Assembly: GCA_036346255.1 (NCBI GenBank)
Contig: CM070626.1
Coordinates: 11,798,001 to 11,862,000 of the forward strand
Source of the DNA: Ampelocalamus luodianensis
Lineage: Eukaryota > Streptophyta > Magnoliopsida > Poales > Poaceae
Direction: 5' to 3'
DNA length: 64,000 bases
Within the stretch, counting starts at the first letter, position 1; each line of letters opens with the position of its first letter. Both the position numbers and the translations under genes were made by a program. The notes beneath the pieces are model-generated. The model did not search any database. It saw nothing but the letters and a program-made list of their open reading frames with translations, and had not been told where the DNA came from. This document shows positions 42,483 through 55,600 of this stretch, one piece after another.

Positions 42483-42605
42483 GGTCATAGACCTGGTCGA
42501 AGACCTTGTTGAACAGTAGTCGAAGACCTTGTTGTGAACAGTGGTCGTATACCGTGTTGTGAACAGTGGTCGAAGACCGTGTTGTGAACAATGGTCGAAG
42601 ATACT
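42483..42605. repeat. ~30-bp minisatellite, left of the Tekay insertion
   Basis: About four units of gttgtgaacagtggtcgaaga plus a short spacer. The array continues after the 15-kb element at 57765. Confidence 0.88.
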
Positions 42606-45600
42606 TGTGAGGACCCGGAATATTTAACTAGTAACACTTAACCTCCAAATGGTTCTAGCATTACTAATTAAACATTCTAAGCCTCGATGGGCATATGTTT
42701 CTGCATTGCAACATATGCACATCATCACAAAATTACACATCACTTCCATACAACATACGACGCTAAGTCAACAACGACATACATAAAGTAAAGTTATTAC
42801 AAAAGAGAGCCGACCTGCCAAATATAACAATATACAAGAATGACAATGAAGCAAAAGTGCCATAAGATGGCTAGAACAAAAGTCGACCAGGTTAGCCATA
42901 CACCCACAAGGCAACCGACGGGCCGCTAAGCTAGTCGCTCGCAAGCTACCACAACACTGACTCACAAAAGTGAGGCCCTTGTGCTCACCTCCTTCCTCGC
43001 ATCAAAACAATTAAGCATAGCATCCGAGCACAAAGATTGTCTTTGTACCCGCAAGACTGACGTGTGGAATAGCAGACCTATTCATAACTACATGCAAGCT
43101 TGTTTAGGTGGAGGTTGTATGTCTCATTTTGCATGAAGCCAACTTTATTTGCAATAATGTAATACATTTAAAAGCAAGTTTGCAAATCTGTTTTTAATGT
43201 TGAAATAACAAGAATAAAGATACATACAAGTAACCACCTGGAAGTGACTATCCCAATAGCCACCACAACATAGCACGAATCCCCGATTCGTACCACCCAT
43301 CAAGTTTTAATTTAAAAGGTTGTAGTCTAACTCTTGAAAGACCTCCCCAAGCGTGTCCATAACCTAGACGAGGCTATTCGAATAGTTTTAACTCGCAGGG
43401 TGTACCAATGTACCCACACTTGCATCGCTTTAAGCCAAAAGCACACTTAGTAGGTATGCAGACACGGCTAAGTCCTACGAGACGCTTTCCAATATTGTGT
43501 ATTAACTACGAGCCGCTCGTATGGGTAGAAACACCATACGCTTACATTGCAAGCCGAAAGACAACAAATCCCATCCGGGTGAAGTCTTTCGACACTACAA
43601 TGCTCCCAACACCATCCCTCCCGCGACCTCCCGCGACCCTTGAGCCAATACACGCCAAAGTACTAAGTCAAGAGAGGTCCCATACCCTCTAGTGTGGTTA
43701 GCACGCTAAAATGCTTGGTTTAGTGTAACAAGATGTTAGGTCCTTGGTGACTTAGGCACCAATCCACCACACCCGAGAATCACACCAACATACCATTGTG
43801 CCCAAGTCTAAATCATTTTGCTTTAGTTTTAGTTTTCACAAGTAGACATGGCACAAGGTGGAAATCATAAATCATAATAAGTTTTGTGTGATCAAGGTTA
43901 TCGACAAGTCGATAACCGCCATTTCTACCAAGCTAAGCATGGCTAAGCAATTAATTCGCAACTACTAAGTGACAAGAGCCCATCCACGAACTCTAAATCA
44001 CAGCAAGTAACCTAGGCTCATGGTAGTAGAGGATAATCATTTGCTAAGGAAATGCATCTACTAGGCCAACTATTAAAACAAAGTAGCAATGCATACATAG
44101 AATTTGTAATCAACATAAATACTTAAAATCTGGGATTAACATGATCAAACTGCTTGCCTTCTTGCTGCTGCTCAATTGGTTATGAGGATCGTTCTCGGAT
44201 TACCGCAAATGTCGAATCCTAAGCGAAAGTCAAAAAGAACCAAGAACAACCAATAAGACGAACCACAAATAAACAAAAAAGCAAGCAAAACTTAACCAAA
44301 TGCGATTTAAATTTACACATAAGGTAGAATACGAATATACCTAGACATAGAAACTGGAAAGACCTAATTTGGATTTGTGGTGCAAAGATATTGCCTAAAC
44401 ATACAATTTCTACCATAATTAACACTGTAGCAAAAATATTTTCTAGAAAGATTTTGAAGCTGAAATTTTATGGTAGCTACCTACTGGTATTGAAATAACC
44501 CATATAAAATTTCAGGTCATTTGGAGTTAAAGTGATTTAGTTATGATTTTTCTAAGATGCAAAATTGGCATAATGCACTTTCCAGAGCATAAATATGTTC
44601 AAAGCTAATTTTACTGATGAAGTATACCAACAGAGGGTTCTCTAGAATTTATCATATATATTTTGCATTTACAGAGAATTACTGGTGCATTTTATAAGTC
44701 TCCTAGAATTTTCTAAATGTCAAAATAGGTACTAAATCATTAACCAAGGTTTCATATAATCTTGGACCTACCATCATTTTTATATTAACATTGGGTTAAT
44801 AACAAACTTATCAAGGTCGGAATCATTCATTTTGGACATACACAGAGCAAGATATGCATTTTCTAAAGTTTTATTCATTTTCTGGTATATTCAAAATGAC
44901 AGAAATCAAGTCATTCCTAGTTATACAATTTTTCACATCGAACATGCTTAAATCCATTTTTATAATAAGCTAAAGTGATAACATAATTTATTACAGTTGG
45001 AATTAACTAAAAAGTAGCTAAAATGAATTAGTTATGAGTTTCTAAAGTTTTACATCATTTTCAACGTTAAATAAATACTTACCAAATAATGAACAACCCA
45101 AAACAAAGAAAACGACGTGGACGCCCGTGGGCGTAGATTTAAAATCCAATGGCCACGCGACGCTGGAAATAGCGCACGCGCGCCAAACCTAATCGGGTCC
45201 ACCGCTGGATCAAGATCCAACGCCCAAACGAGTGCATGCAACCGGACGATGCGGTTGCCTCGGTGAACTACGCACCGCAGATCTAAAGATGAACGGCTTA
45301 GAACCCACATCTAACCGGAAGGTCCGATTGCACATGATCTCACCGCAGATCGCAAGATGGACGGCCCAGATGATGATGGGAACCGATGGTCCGAACGCAT
45401 ACAAGATCTAGGCCGTTGATCAAGGGATCGACGCGCTATTGATTGAAGTTCAAAAGAGGTATCGACGCAAGGGACCGCATGTCGCTGACTACGAGTCACG
45501 CACCGCAATGATTTAACCAACGTGCACCGCGCCTGGCCCACAAGTCGCGACTAGCGAGGCGGTTAAGACCAAATTAATGATTCTAATGATTGACATTAAT

Positions 45601-47715
45601 TAGACTCTAATGATCACGAGATTTGATTCTAACCTCGCCCACCAACAATGACCGCAGGTTAATTCGGCGGCGATTAAATGCCGACTCATTTAATTAAGCA
45701 ATGATTGACATTAATGATGTCGGGCAAGTGCGGAACCGAGATTGATTTAAGGATATTGGGCCCACGGGTCGCTGGCTCAATAATAATGACTAAGACACAA
45801 TTAATAACTAATGATTGTAATTAACGCGCCCTAATGAGTCGACGAAACGGAGCGCCGTGCCGCAAAACCCGAGTGGCTTCAACGGCGAATCGCCGCGACA
45901 TCAATGGCGGCGGCGCCACCAAGTACTAAAATGGAATCGCAATAGCACAACGAGTCTAATGGTAGCATTCTCGCCATGCGTGAGGATCGAACGCCGGCTG
46001 GCGGAAAATGAAAACGGAGCTTTATCGCTAAACATGAAAATAGCGAAAAGCTCACACGCGTCCAAGGAAGGGTGCCGAGCTTCTAAGGACTAATAAGAAG
46101 CTACCTTAGCGACTAGAAGCTTCAAGATGGCCGAGATGCTTGATCAAGGTGAAAGCTCACGGACTTGAAGAAGAAGGTTCAAATTGACACCGAGCCAAAT
46201 GAGTGATACCAAAGTATCAAAATAGCTTCATTATGATCCACGAAGCTATAAGAGCAAAGAATTGGAAAATGGAGCACTCACCGAAATGAGGAAGAAGATG
46301 ACCAATTTCGGCCGAATTTGAACAAACCCCAAATTGGACAATTCCTGAGAATCAATTCCAAAATTAAGTGAGGGGAAATGTTCAAGGTGATAAATAGATG
46401 AGGTTAGGGCAAAGAAACATGAAGGAGGACCACTGGAACACCAAGAACATCAATGGAGCTCCACGGGTCAACAATGGCGATTTGCCATTTTTGAGGTATT
46501 AAGCTCCAATGCTGTGAGTGAAGCTTGGTGGTGGTCTAAAGAGATACTAGGAAGCAATGAGGGTGCTTATAAAGCCACGAAAGTGTTAGGGTTTGCACCC
46601 CTCCTCTCTCGGGCGGCAAAACACAAAGCACCACGCACACGACAAGGAAAAGAGGTGAAGACGTGCATTAGGGCATGGCCTAGCTCGGTGTACCTCCCAT
46701 ACTCCTACACGCCGGCTAGGGTGGCTTTAGGGAGCAAGAAATGACCTCACCATGCCTTGCACCTGTTTTCGCACTGGCGGAGGTTGAAGATGACCAGCAA
46801 AAGCTCTGGGCGATTCACACCGTTGATGAAACGCGAACGGCCGAGATAGTGCCACGCCTACCGTGTTTATAACACAACGGAAGATTGCGAGCCTTTGATT
46901 AGAAATGGATGGCTCAGATAGCCCCACGCTGCAAACTCAAATTACAACGAAGTACGCGGCGTTGGATTTTAATCCAACGGCTCCGATTCAAAATCGCAAC
47001 CGAGGGTCCGAAGGGTTCGGAAATCTCGGTTGGATTGCGATCTAACGGTTGACAATCAATCTTGCAACGGAAGGTCCGAACGTCACGCGCGCGGGCCGTG
47101 CGATTTAGATCTAACGGTTGAGAATGCGCGCGCGTTTTAAAAGGGAGGCTCGGTGCAGTTAGTTGATTCGATCAAATCGATTGACTCGAGCCCGAGTCCG
47201 ACTCGAACCAAGTAACAAAAACCAAGTTTGACTTTGAAAAAACAGAGACTTTGAAAGATTTATTTGAGGTAGCAAAATAACTCCAGAAATTATGAAAATT
47301 TTACAGAAGTTTGCTAACTCAGATATTAACCTTGTGTAAAATTTTCAGAGGTTTTTATGCTGTGAATAAATTTCCAAAAATTCTACAAGGCTCTGCTTTA
47401 ATATTTGACCGAGAGTCAAACAGTTTGATCGCCTCTAAAAATATTCAAACAATTTCTAAAAATTGTGAAATTTTTCAGAGGGTCACTTACCATCACAGAG
47501 ACTTAGGAAAAATATTTTCAGAGGGTGATCATAAGATTTGACAAGATTGTTTTTGGAATAGCAAGATTTGGATCAACAAGACTTGTGACAATGTATTTCC
47601 ACACTTCCTTGTACAAGAATTTCTTGGCACCACAGAAATACATGATGTAAGAAAAGTTTTAATTTCTACTGATTTTCTTACATTTGAAACACAAGCCCAA
47701 AATTGGGATGTTACA
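42606..47715 (-). repeat. 3' LTR of the Tekay-like element (5,110 bp)
   Basis: Collinear with 52638-57759 over its whole length. Differences are mostly 1-4-base indels and local scrambles. No open frame of note; the part around 46900-47150 has repeated ggttgagaatgcgcg and atctaacggttga motifs. Confidence 0.95.
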
Positions 47716-47728
47716 ACTCTCCCTCTTA
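47716..47728 (-). other. Polypurine tract
   Basis: Minus-strand taagagggagagt ends exactly at the 3' LTR start, as required for plus-strand DNA priming. Confidence 0.85.
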
Positions 47729-47748
47729 CAAGAATCTCGACCCGAGAT

Positions 47749-47935
47749 TCATTTACTCGAGAAGAAAGAAGGAAAATCTGCACGAAGGCGATCTTCGCGC
47801 TCCCAAGTTGCTTCATCTTGAATGGTTTGACCATCGAACCTTAAGGAACTTGATGACACGGCCTCCTCCTCCGCTCGATTCTCAAGAATACGAACAGGAT
47901 GCTCGTGGTAGGTCAAATTCTCGCACATCGAGAAC
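47749..47935 (-). pseudogene. Chromodomain-type end of the Tekay-like integrase
   Basis: The minus-strand frame reads YHEHPVRILENRAEEE and later DEATWEREDRLRADFPSFF before a stop. The ATWE(R/D)E motif followed by FP…F is the signature of chromovirus chromodomains. Confidence 0.75.
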
Positions 47936-48159
47936 CTCCAATGGAGCTTCCTCGGTCGGACGCGAGGCACTTCTTCAGTGTGAAACATGGAACACATCAT
48001 GCACCCCTCAAGCGCATTGGTAGCTCCAATCAGACGCTGATCGCTCCAACCTTCTCGATGATACGGTAAGGCCCAACATATCGAGAGCCAACTTGCCCTT
48101 GATGCCAAAACGCGATGGCCCTTCAAGGGTGAGACTTTGAGATACACAAAGTCATTGGG

Positions 48160-49090
48160 CTCAAAGCTCACTCACGGCGACGACGATCGCGCATAGCTCT
48201 TTGTCCGGATGGCCGCGCGCAGATGCTCGCGATCAATCGAACTTGACTTTCGGCCTCATTGATCGAGTCGGGCGAAAAGCGCGCCACGATCTCGACCAGT
48301 TCAATGGGGTTCGCATCTCCTCCCATACAAAGCCTCAAATGGTGCCATGCCAAGGCGGCTCGAAAGCTATTGTTGTAGGAGAACTCAAGAAATGGTAGGC
48401 ACTTCTCCCACTTCTTCCCATAGGAAAGAACACAAGCACGAAGCATATCTTCCAACACTTGGTTGACTCGCTCCGTCGACCATCATCCCGAGGATGAAAG
48501 GTCATCTTGAAATGAAGCGGGTCCCCATAGCCTCTGCAGCACTATGCCAAAACCGCGAGGTGAAAAGCGCACCACGATCGAAATAATCTTCTTGACTGCC
48601 GTGAAGACTCACAATCCTCGAGACATAAAGTTCGCCAAAGGCCCCACACGGCTGAGTCTTGACAGAAGGAAATGTGCCACTTTAGTCAACTTTGTCGATC
48701 ACGACCCAAATAGCATCATTCCTTTTGTGAGCGGGCAACCCGTGATGAAGTCCATGCCAACGAATCCCACTTCCATTTCGCACCGCAAAGGTGAAGAAGA
48801 CTCTTTGACGCGATGCTCGGCCTTCACACGACAAAGACACGCCGCACTTAAGAACGAACACGCAATCTCGCGCTTCATGCGAGTCCACGGAATCTCGGCG
48901 AAGGTCACGATACATCTTGGTAGCCCGGATGAATAGACAAAGGAGAATCATGGGCTTCGCGAGAATCAAATCCCGCAATTCCATGACCTTAGGGACCACA
49001 AGACGCCCAAACCACACAACGCCATGCTCATCCTCGAAAAGCACTTGGCTAACCCATCCTTGATGTTTCGCTGATCGCTCACACCAACAT
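48160..49090 (-). pseudogene. Integrase remnant of the Tekay-like element
   Basis: Pieces in three frames on the minus strand: CLCRVKAEH (zinc-binding region, about 48830), GMDFITG (first catalytic Asp region, about 48750), IWVVIDKVD, a VTFAEIPWTR-like piece (about 48900), and the late catalytic domain MLEDMLRACVLSYGKKWEKC followed by LPFLEFSYNNSF (48458-48370). Frame changes occur about every 60-150 bases. Confidence 0.75.
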
Positions 49091-49239
49091 CTGCTTTGTG
49101 CGCCTTGATTTGGTCCACCAAGGTTGGTTGCACAACCAATGTAGCAAGAGAACCGTGCTCGGTCAAACCCAAATTAAGGCGCTGAAATTTGAAATGAGAG
49201 CAGCACGCTCTTGGAGCATCAACATGTTGCAATACACCT

Positions 49240-49700
49240 TCCGATCGAGTGCATCCGCTTAACGACATTGGCCTTGCCGGATGGTGCTGAATGCCCATGT
49301 CATAGTCCTGATCAATTCCAACCATCTTCTTTGCCCGAGGTTCAGATCTGTTTGGGTGAACAAGTACTTCAAGCTCTTGTGGTCGGAATACACCTCGCAA
49401 CGGTTACCAATCGAGATAATGCCGCAAATCTTGAGTGCATGGACCACAGCAGCCTAACTCCAAGTCATGAGTAGGATAGTTGAGTTCATGAGGCCTCAAT
49501 CGCCGCGATGCATAGGCCACAACCTTGCCCTCCGCATAAGAACACAACCAAGACCACGACGAAGCATCACAAAAGATATCAAAACTCTTGTGAATATCGG
49601 GAGAACAAGCACTTTGGTGAGGTCAACCGCTTCTTGAGTTCTGAAAACTCACATCACAAGCAATGACCACTCAAACTTCTTGTCTTTCTTGAGCGATTCA
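49240..49700 (-). pseudogene. RNase H remnant of the Tekay-like element
   Basis: The minus-strand segment EVYSDHKSLKYLFTQTDLNL followed by QRRWLELI (49395-49310) is the conserved end of the gypsy RNase H. The upstream Asp-containing part is scattered in other frames. Confidence 0.78.
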
Positions 49701-50470
49701 GTCATAGGCTTTGCAATCTTGGAGAAATTCTCGATGAAGCGGCGATAGTAGCTACCAAACCAAGAAAACTCCGCACATCCGTGACCGACTTGGGCTGACC
49801 CCAAGATAGCACATCACCGACCTTGCTAGGATCCACACCACACCTCTGCTTGAAAGAACATGGCCCAAGAACGCCACTTCCTTCAACGAACTCGACTTGC
49901 GAATTTGGCATACGGTGGTGTTGCGCAGCCTTGCCCAACACAAGTCGAAGATGCTCAAGATGCTCTTCTTCACTCTTGGAGTAGATAAGGATATCATCGA
50001 TGAATACCACCACGAACCTATCCAAATACTCCATGAATACCGAGTTCATAAGATTCATGAATAAAGCAGAGCATTGGTCAAACTAAAAGACATGACGGTG
50101 TACTCGTAAAGACCATAACGAGTAGCAAAGGCCGTCTTAGGAATATCCTCGGTCCCGATCCTGATTTGATGATAGCCCAATCTCAAGTCAATCTTGAGAA
50201 GACTCGTGCTCGGTCAATTGATCGAAAAGATCATCAATACGGGCAAAGGATACTTGTTCTTACCGTCACCTCATTAAGCTGACGGTAATCAACACACATG
50301 CGCAAGGTCTTGTCCTTCTTCTTCACAAAGATAATCGACAACCCCAAGGAGATGAGCTAGGACGGATAAAACCCTTCTCTTGTAGCTCACCCACCGCTTG
50401 ACTCCTCCAACTCATTAGGAGGCATGCGATACGGCCTCTTAGAAATAGGGGATGCATGGGGCAGAACTTC
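49690..50470 (-). pseudogene. Reverse transcriptase remnant of the Tekay-like element
   Basis: The minus-strand frame 50058-49702 contains FMEYLDRFVVVFIDDILIYS, the catalytic DD block of Ty3/gypsy RT (Del/Tekay-type wording), then EEHLEHLRLVL and, in a neighbouring frame, VAFLGHVLSSRGV and DVRSFLGL. The upstream TNAL block lies near 50065. Single-base indels break it repeatedly. Confidence 0.88.
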
Positions 50471-50519
50471 GATCACAAACTCGGATCTCGAATCGAGGCA
50501 TGCGAGCAAGTCTTCGGGA

Positions 50520-50880
50520 AAGACATCCACGAACTCACATCTGTGGGAACATCCCGGATCTCAATGCCGGCTTTGCTTCAAGGACATAAAGATGGGGTTC
50601 TCGCAACTGCGGTGAAAACCCAACTTGTTCACCAAGGATCGTGAGGTAGACAATCTTCCCGGCACAATCGATTTGCCCCAAGTGTTGGGACAACCAATCC
50701 ATGCCAAGAATCACATCCAAGCGCCGAGTCGAGTAGGATAAGAGTCGCCAAGAATCCCACTCTTCGATGTGGATAGGGACATCCGGCATACTTGGTCGAC
50801 TCTCATTTCGAACCCGAGAGCGAATCGCAGTGGAATCCCTGAGGAACACGGTGAAGCCCACAATCAACAAAGAAAAGACC
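50520..50880 (-). pseudogene. Aspartic protease / linker remnant of the Tekay-like element
   Basis: The minus-strand frame contains FTVFLRDSTAIRS-like sequence and RRLDVILGMDWLSQHLGQID, the conserved ILGMDWL segment at the protease end, followed by the linker before RT. The catalytic DSG part is damaged near 50860-50880. Confidence 0.7.
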
Positions 50881-51067
50881 TCGAAATAAAAGAATGCGAA
50901 GCTCGAGTCAAATAAAGCAGAGCAGGATGTAAATTAACAAGGAGCGCACCTAACACAACGTCGGGCGCCTCTGTGCCTCCTCACCGAGATGTGGTTGACT
51001 CGACCACTCCCGACACCACGGGTCTTCGGATCACCTTCGGTGGTGTGTGACCATTCCGCGTCCTCCA

Positions 51068-52031
51068 TTAGGACGAGGGACGCCTCACTCGAGGGCAATC
51101 GCTAGCATAATGGCCCTTCTTGTTGCGGCGGCGGTAACATCGGCGGTAGGTTGCGAGCGCAACTCTTCTTTGGGTCGCAGTGCACGTGGTGAAACACGAC
51201 TGCGGGGACGAGCAACTGGTGCCGACGGCCTTGGCGGTGGTGAAGCCAAAGCACGAGCCTCGGTGGGGCCCAACACGAGGACGAGTGAGGCCGGCTGTGC
51301 GCACCGATGTGCCTCCCACTTGCGCTGCGGGACTCACCAGCGCTTCGCCTTGTGCTCGGCGACGATGGCCTTGTCAACCAAGGCACGGAAGTCGCAAAGT
51401 CACTATAGATAGCTTGTCCTGCGGCTCCTCGGACAACCCATCCATGAACTTCTCTGTTTAGCCTCATCGAGGCCACCTCTCCCGAGCATAACGAGCCAAG
51501 TGGTTGAACTCGTAAAGATACTCCGAGGCAGACTTGCGCCCCGCTAAGCGCAAGAAACTCCTTCTTCTTGAGCTTCATCAGGCCATCGTGTATGTGGGCC
51601 CGACGAAGGCGGTCGAAACTCATCCCACGAGACAACGTGGCTGCGGCCGCATGGCGAAAGTTCTCCCACCAAGATAGTGCTGCACCCTCAAGGCGATGGG
51701 ATGCAAGAGTGCCCGCCTCGCTCCCGGCATCGAGCGATATTGAGCTTCGCTCAACAAGACGCAGCCAATCATCCGCGTCGAGTGGATCCTCCGACGAGAA
51801 AGTGGGTGGCGCGGTACGGAGAAACTCCGCAAGCCCACCACGAGGCGGTGGCCACCACCTCCAGATCCGGCGGCGCGCGGAGCGGAGGTGTTCCTGTAAT
51901 GACCTCCAAGATGCGGTCCGGTCCATGCGATTCCGCTCGATTCGAGCCGAACCTCGACCATGGTCTGAGGAGGGGAAGCTCCTCATCGAACCACCCACTG
52001 ATTGCATGGTGGTTCTTGTCATCTGCTCCAC
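51068..52031 (-). pseudogene. gag remnant of the Tekay-like element
   Basis: The minus-strand frame begins MEQMTRTTMQSVGGSMRSFP and contains the retrotransposon gag block DPLDADDWLRLVERS followed by LEGAALSWWENF. A knuckle-like KKGHYASDCP near the C-terminus has lost its first cysteine pair through a frameshift or substitution. Several frame changes follow about 51600. Confidence 0.75.
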
Positions 52032-52620
52032 AAAAACAGGTTAAAACACAACTCCGGAACAGGAGACAAAGAAAACTACTAACCTCTTAACAAAACACTC
52101 TTTAAAGGCTCAAGTATCAACATAAAATCGCAGCAGGTCATAAAGATAACAACCACCTTCTGTTATGACTAACTCGTATGGAAAACGAGTAATCATTTGA
52201 GAAGACCCAAAATTTCAGCACCAAATTCTAACTCAAAACAGTCCGTAAATCAGGGTATAACCACCTAATATAGTATAGGCATTAGCTAATCTCATATCAC
52301 TTCTTACCCTTTATTCCCACAAGTTTTAGTCGAATTATCCTCTCATTTCCTACCTTATTTACTCACCACTAGCTAGCTGTCCTATTTTCTTTCTCCAAGC
52401 TCTCTCATGGTTCTCCCAAAACCAGTTAATCGATAGAGGCTAATTTTGAAAGGAGAGAGGAACAACCTTTTCAAACTTAAGTGAGAGTAAGGTGAGATGA
52501 GCAAGCTAAGACAGATAAGGAATAAAATTAGAGAACTTACTTAAGTTTTCATAAACTATTTGAAAGTAAGTTTTCAAAATATCCTAAGGCGACCAAGCTA
52601 GGGGTTTCTACGGTCAGTAT

Positions 52621-52633
52621 GGCTCTGATACCA
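52621..52633 (-). other. Primer-binding site (tRNA-iMet type)
   Basis: Minus-strand TGGTATCAGAGCC lies four bases from the right LTR. It fixes the element's orientation as minus. Confidence 0.93.
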
Positions 52634-52637
52634 ACTT

Positions 52638-55600
52638 TGTGAGGACCCGGAATATTTAACTAGTAACACTTAACCTCCAAATGGTTCTAGCATTACTAAT
52701 TAAACATTCTAAGCCTCGATGGGCATATGTTTCCCAGAATTGCAACATATGCACATCATCACAAAATTACACATCACTTCCATACAACATACGACGCTAA
52801 GTCAACAACGACATACATAAAGTAAAGTTATTACAAAAGAGAGCCGACCGGCCAAATATAACAATATACAAGAATGACAGCGGAAGCAAAAGTGCCATAA
52901 GATGGCTAGAACAAAAGTCGACCGGTTAGCCATACACCCACAAGGCAACCGACCGGGCCGCCAAGCTAGTCGCTCCGCAAGCTACCACAACACAGCTCAC
53001 AAAAGTGAGGCCCTTCAGGCTCACCTCCTTCCTCTGCATCAAAACAATTAAGCATAGCATCTGAGCACAAAGATTGTCTTTGTACCCGCAAGACTGACGT
53101 GTGGAATAGCAGACCTATTCATAACTACATGCAAGCTTGTTTAGGTGGAGGTTGTATGTCTCATTTTGCATGAAGCCAACTTTATTTGCAATAATGTAAT
53201 ACATTTAAAAGCAAGTTTGCAAATCTGTTTTTAATGTTGAAATAACAGTAATAAAGATACATACAAGTAACCACCTGGAAGTGACTATCCCAATAGCCAC
53301 CACAACATAGCACGAATCCCCGATTCGTACCACCCATCAAGTTTTAATTTAAAAGGTTGTAGTCTAACTCTTGAAAGACCTCCCCAAGCGTGTCCATAAC
53401 CTAGGACGAGGCTATTCGAATAGTTTTAACCCTGCAGGGGTGTACCAATGTACCCACCACTCCAGACCGCCTTTAAGCCAAAAGCACACTTAGTAGGTAT
53501 GCTACACACGGCTAAGTCCTACGAGACGCTCCAATATTGTGTATTAACTACGAGCCGCTCGTATGGGTAGAAACACCATACGCTTACATTGCAAGCGAAA
53601 GACAACAAATCCCATCCGGGTGAAGTCTTTGGACACTACAATGCTCCCAACACCATCCTCCCCGCGACCTCCTGCGACCCGAGCCAATACACGCCAAAGT
53701 ACTAAGTCAAGAGAGGTCCCATACCCTCTAGTGTGGTTAGCACGCTAAAATGCTTGGTTTAGTGTAACAAGATGTTCGGTCCTTGGTGACTTAGGCACCA
53801 ATCCAGCCACACCCGAGAATCACACCAACATACCATTGTGCCCAAGTCTAAATCATTTTGCTTTTAGTTTTAGTTTTCACAAGTAGACATGGCACAAGGT
53901 GGAAATCATAAATCATAATAAGTTTTGTGTGATCAAGGTTATCGACAAGTCGATAACCGCCATTTCTACGAAGCTAAGCATGGCTAAGCAATTAATTCGC
54001 AACTACTAAGTGACAAGAGCCCATCCACGAACTCTAAATCACAAGAAGTAACCTAGGCTCATGGTAGTAGAGGATAATCATTTGCTAAGGAAATGCATCT
54101 ACTAGGCCAACTATTAAAACAAAGTAGCAATGCATACATAGAATTTGTAATCAACATAAATACTTAAAATACTGGGATTAACATGATCAAACTGCTTGCC
54201 TTCTTGCTGCTGCTCAATTGGTTGCGGAGGATCGTTCTCGGGATTACCATAAATGTCGAATCCTAAGCGAAAGTCAAAAGAACCAAGAACAACCAATAAG
54301 ACGAACCACAAATAAACAAAAAAGCAAGCAAAACTTAACCAAATGCGACGAAATTTACACATAAGGTAGAATACGAATATACCTAGACATAGAAACTGGA
54401 AAGACCTAATTTGGATTTGTGGTGCAAAAGATATTGCCTAAACATACAATTTCTACCATAATTAACACTGTAGCAAAATATTTTCTAGAAAGATTTTGAA
54501 GCTGAAATTTTATGGTAGCTACCTACTGGTATTGAAATAACCCATATAAAATTTCAGGTCATTTGGAGTTAAAGTGATTTAGTTATGATTTTCTAAGATG
54601 CAAAATTGGCATAATGCACTTTCCAGAGCATAAATATGTTCAAAGCTAATTGTACAGTGAAGTATACCAACAGAGGGTTCTCTAGAATTTATCATATATA
54701 TTTTGCATTTACAGAGAATTACTGGTGCATTTTATAAGTCTCCTAGAATTTTCTAAATCTTTGAAAATAGGTACTAAATCATTAACCAAGGTTTATTACA
54801 ATCTTGGACCTACCATCATTTTTATATTAACATTGGGTTAATAACAAACTTATCAAGGTCGGAATCATTCATTTTGGACATACACAGAGCAAGATATGCA
54901 TTTTCTAAAGTTTTATTCATTTTACGTATATTCAAAATGCCAAATCAAGTCATTCCTAGTTATACAATTTTCTCACATGGAACATGCTTAAATCCATTTT
55001 TATAATAAGCTAAAGTGATAACATAATTTATTACGATTGGAATTAACTAAAAGTAGCTAAAATGAATTAGTTATGAGTTTCTAAAGTTTTACATCATTTT
55101 GATCGTTAAATAAATACTTACCAAATACGAACAACCCAAAACAAAGAAAGCACGTGGACGCCCGTGGCGTAGATTTAAAATCCAACGACCACGCGACGCG
55201 GAAATAGCGCCGCGCGCCAAACCTAATCGGGTCCACCGTTGATCAAGATCCAACGGCCCAAACGAGTGCATGCAACCGACGATGCGGTTGCCTCGGTGAA
55301 CCACGCCATCGCAGATCTAAAGATGAACGCTTAGAACCCACATCTAGCGGAAGGTCCGGTGCACACATGATCTCACGCGAGATCGCAAGATGGACGGTCC
55401 AGATGATGAGGAACAGGATGGTCCGAACGCATACAAGATCTAGGCCGTTGATCAAGGGATCGACGGTGGCTATTGATTGAAGTTCAAAAGAAGTGCATCG
55501 ACGGGTGGGACCGCATGTCGGTGACTACAGTCACGACCGCAATGATTTAACCAACGTGCATGGCGCAGACGGGCCCACAAGTCGTGACTAAGCGAGGCAT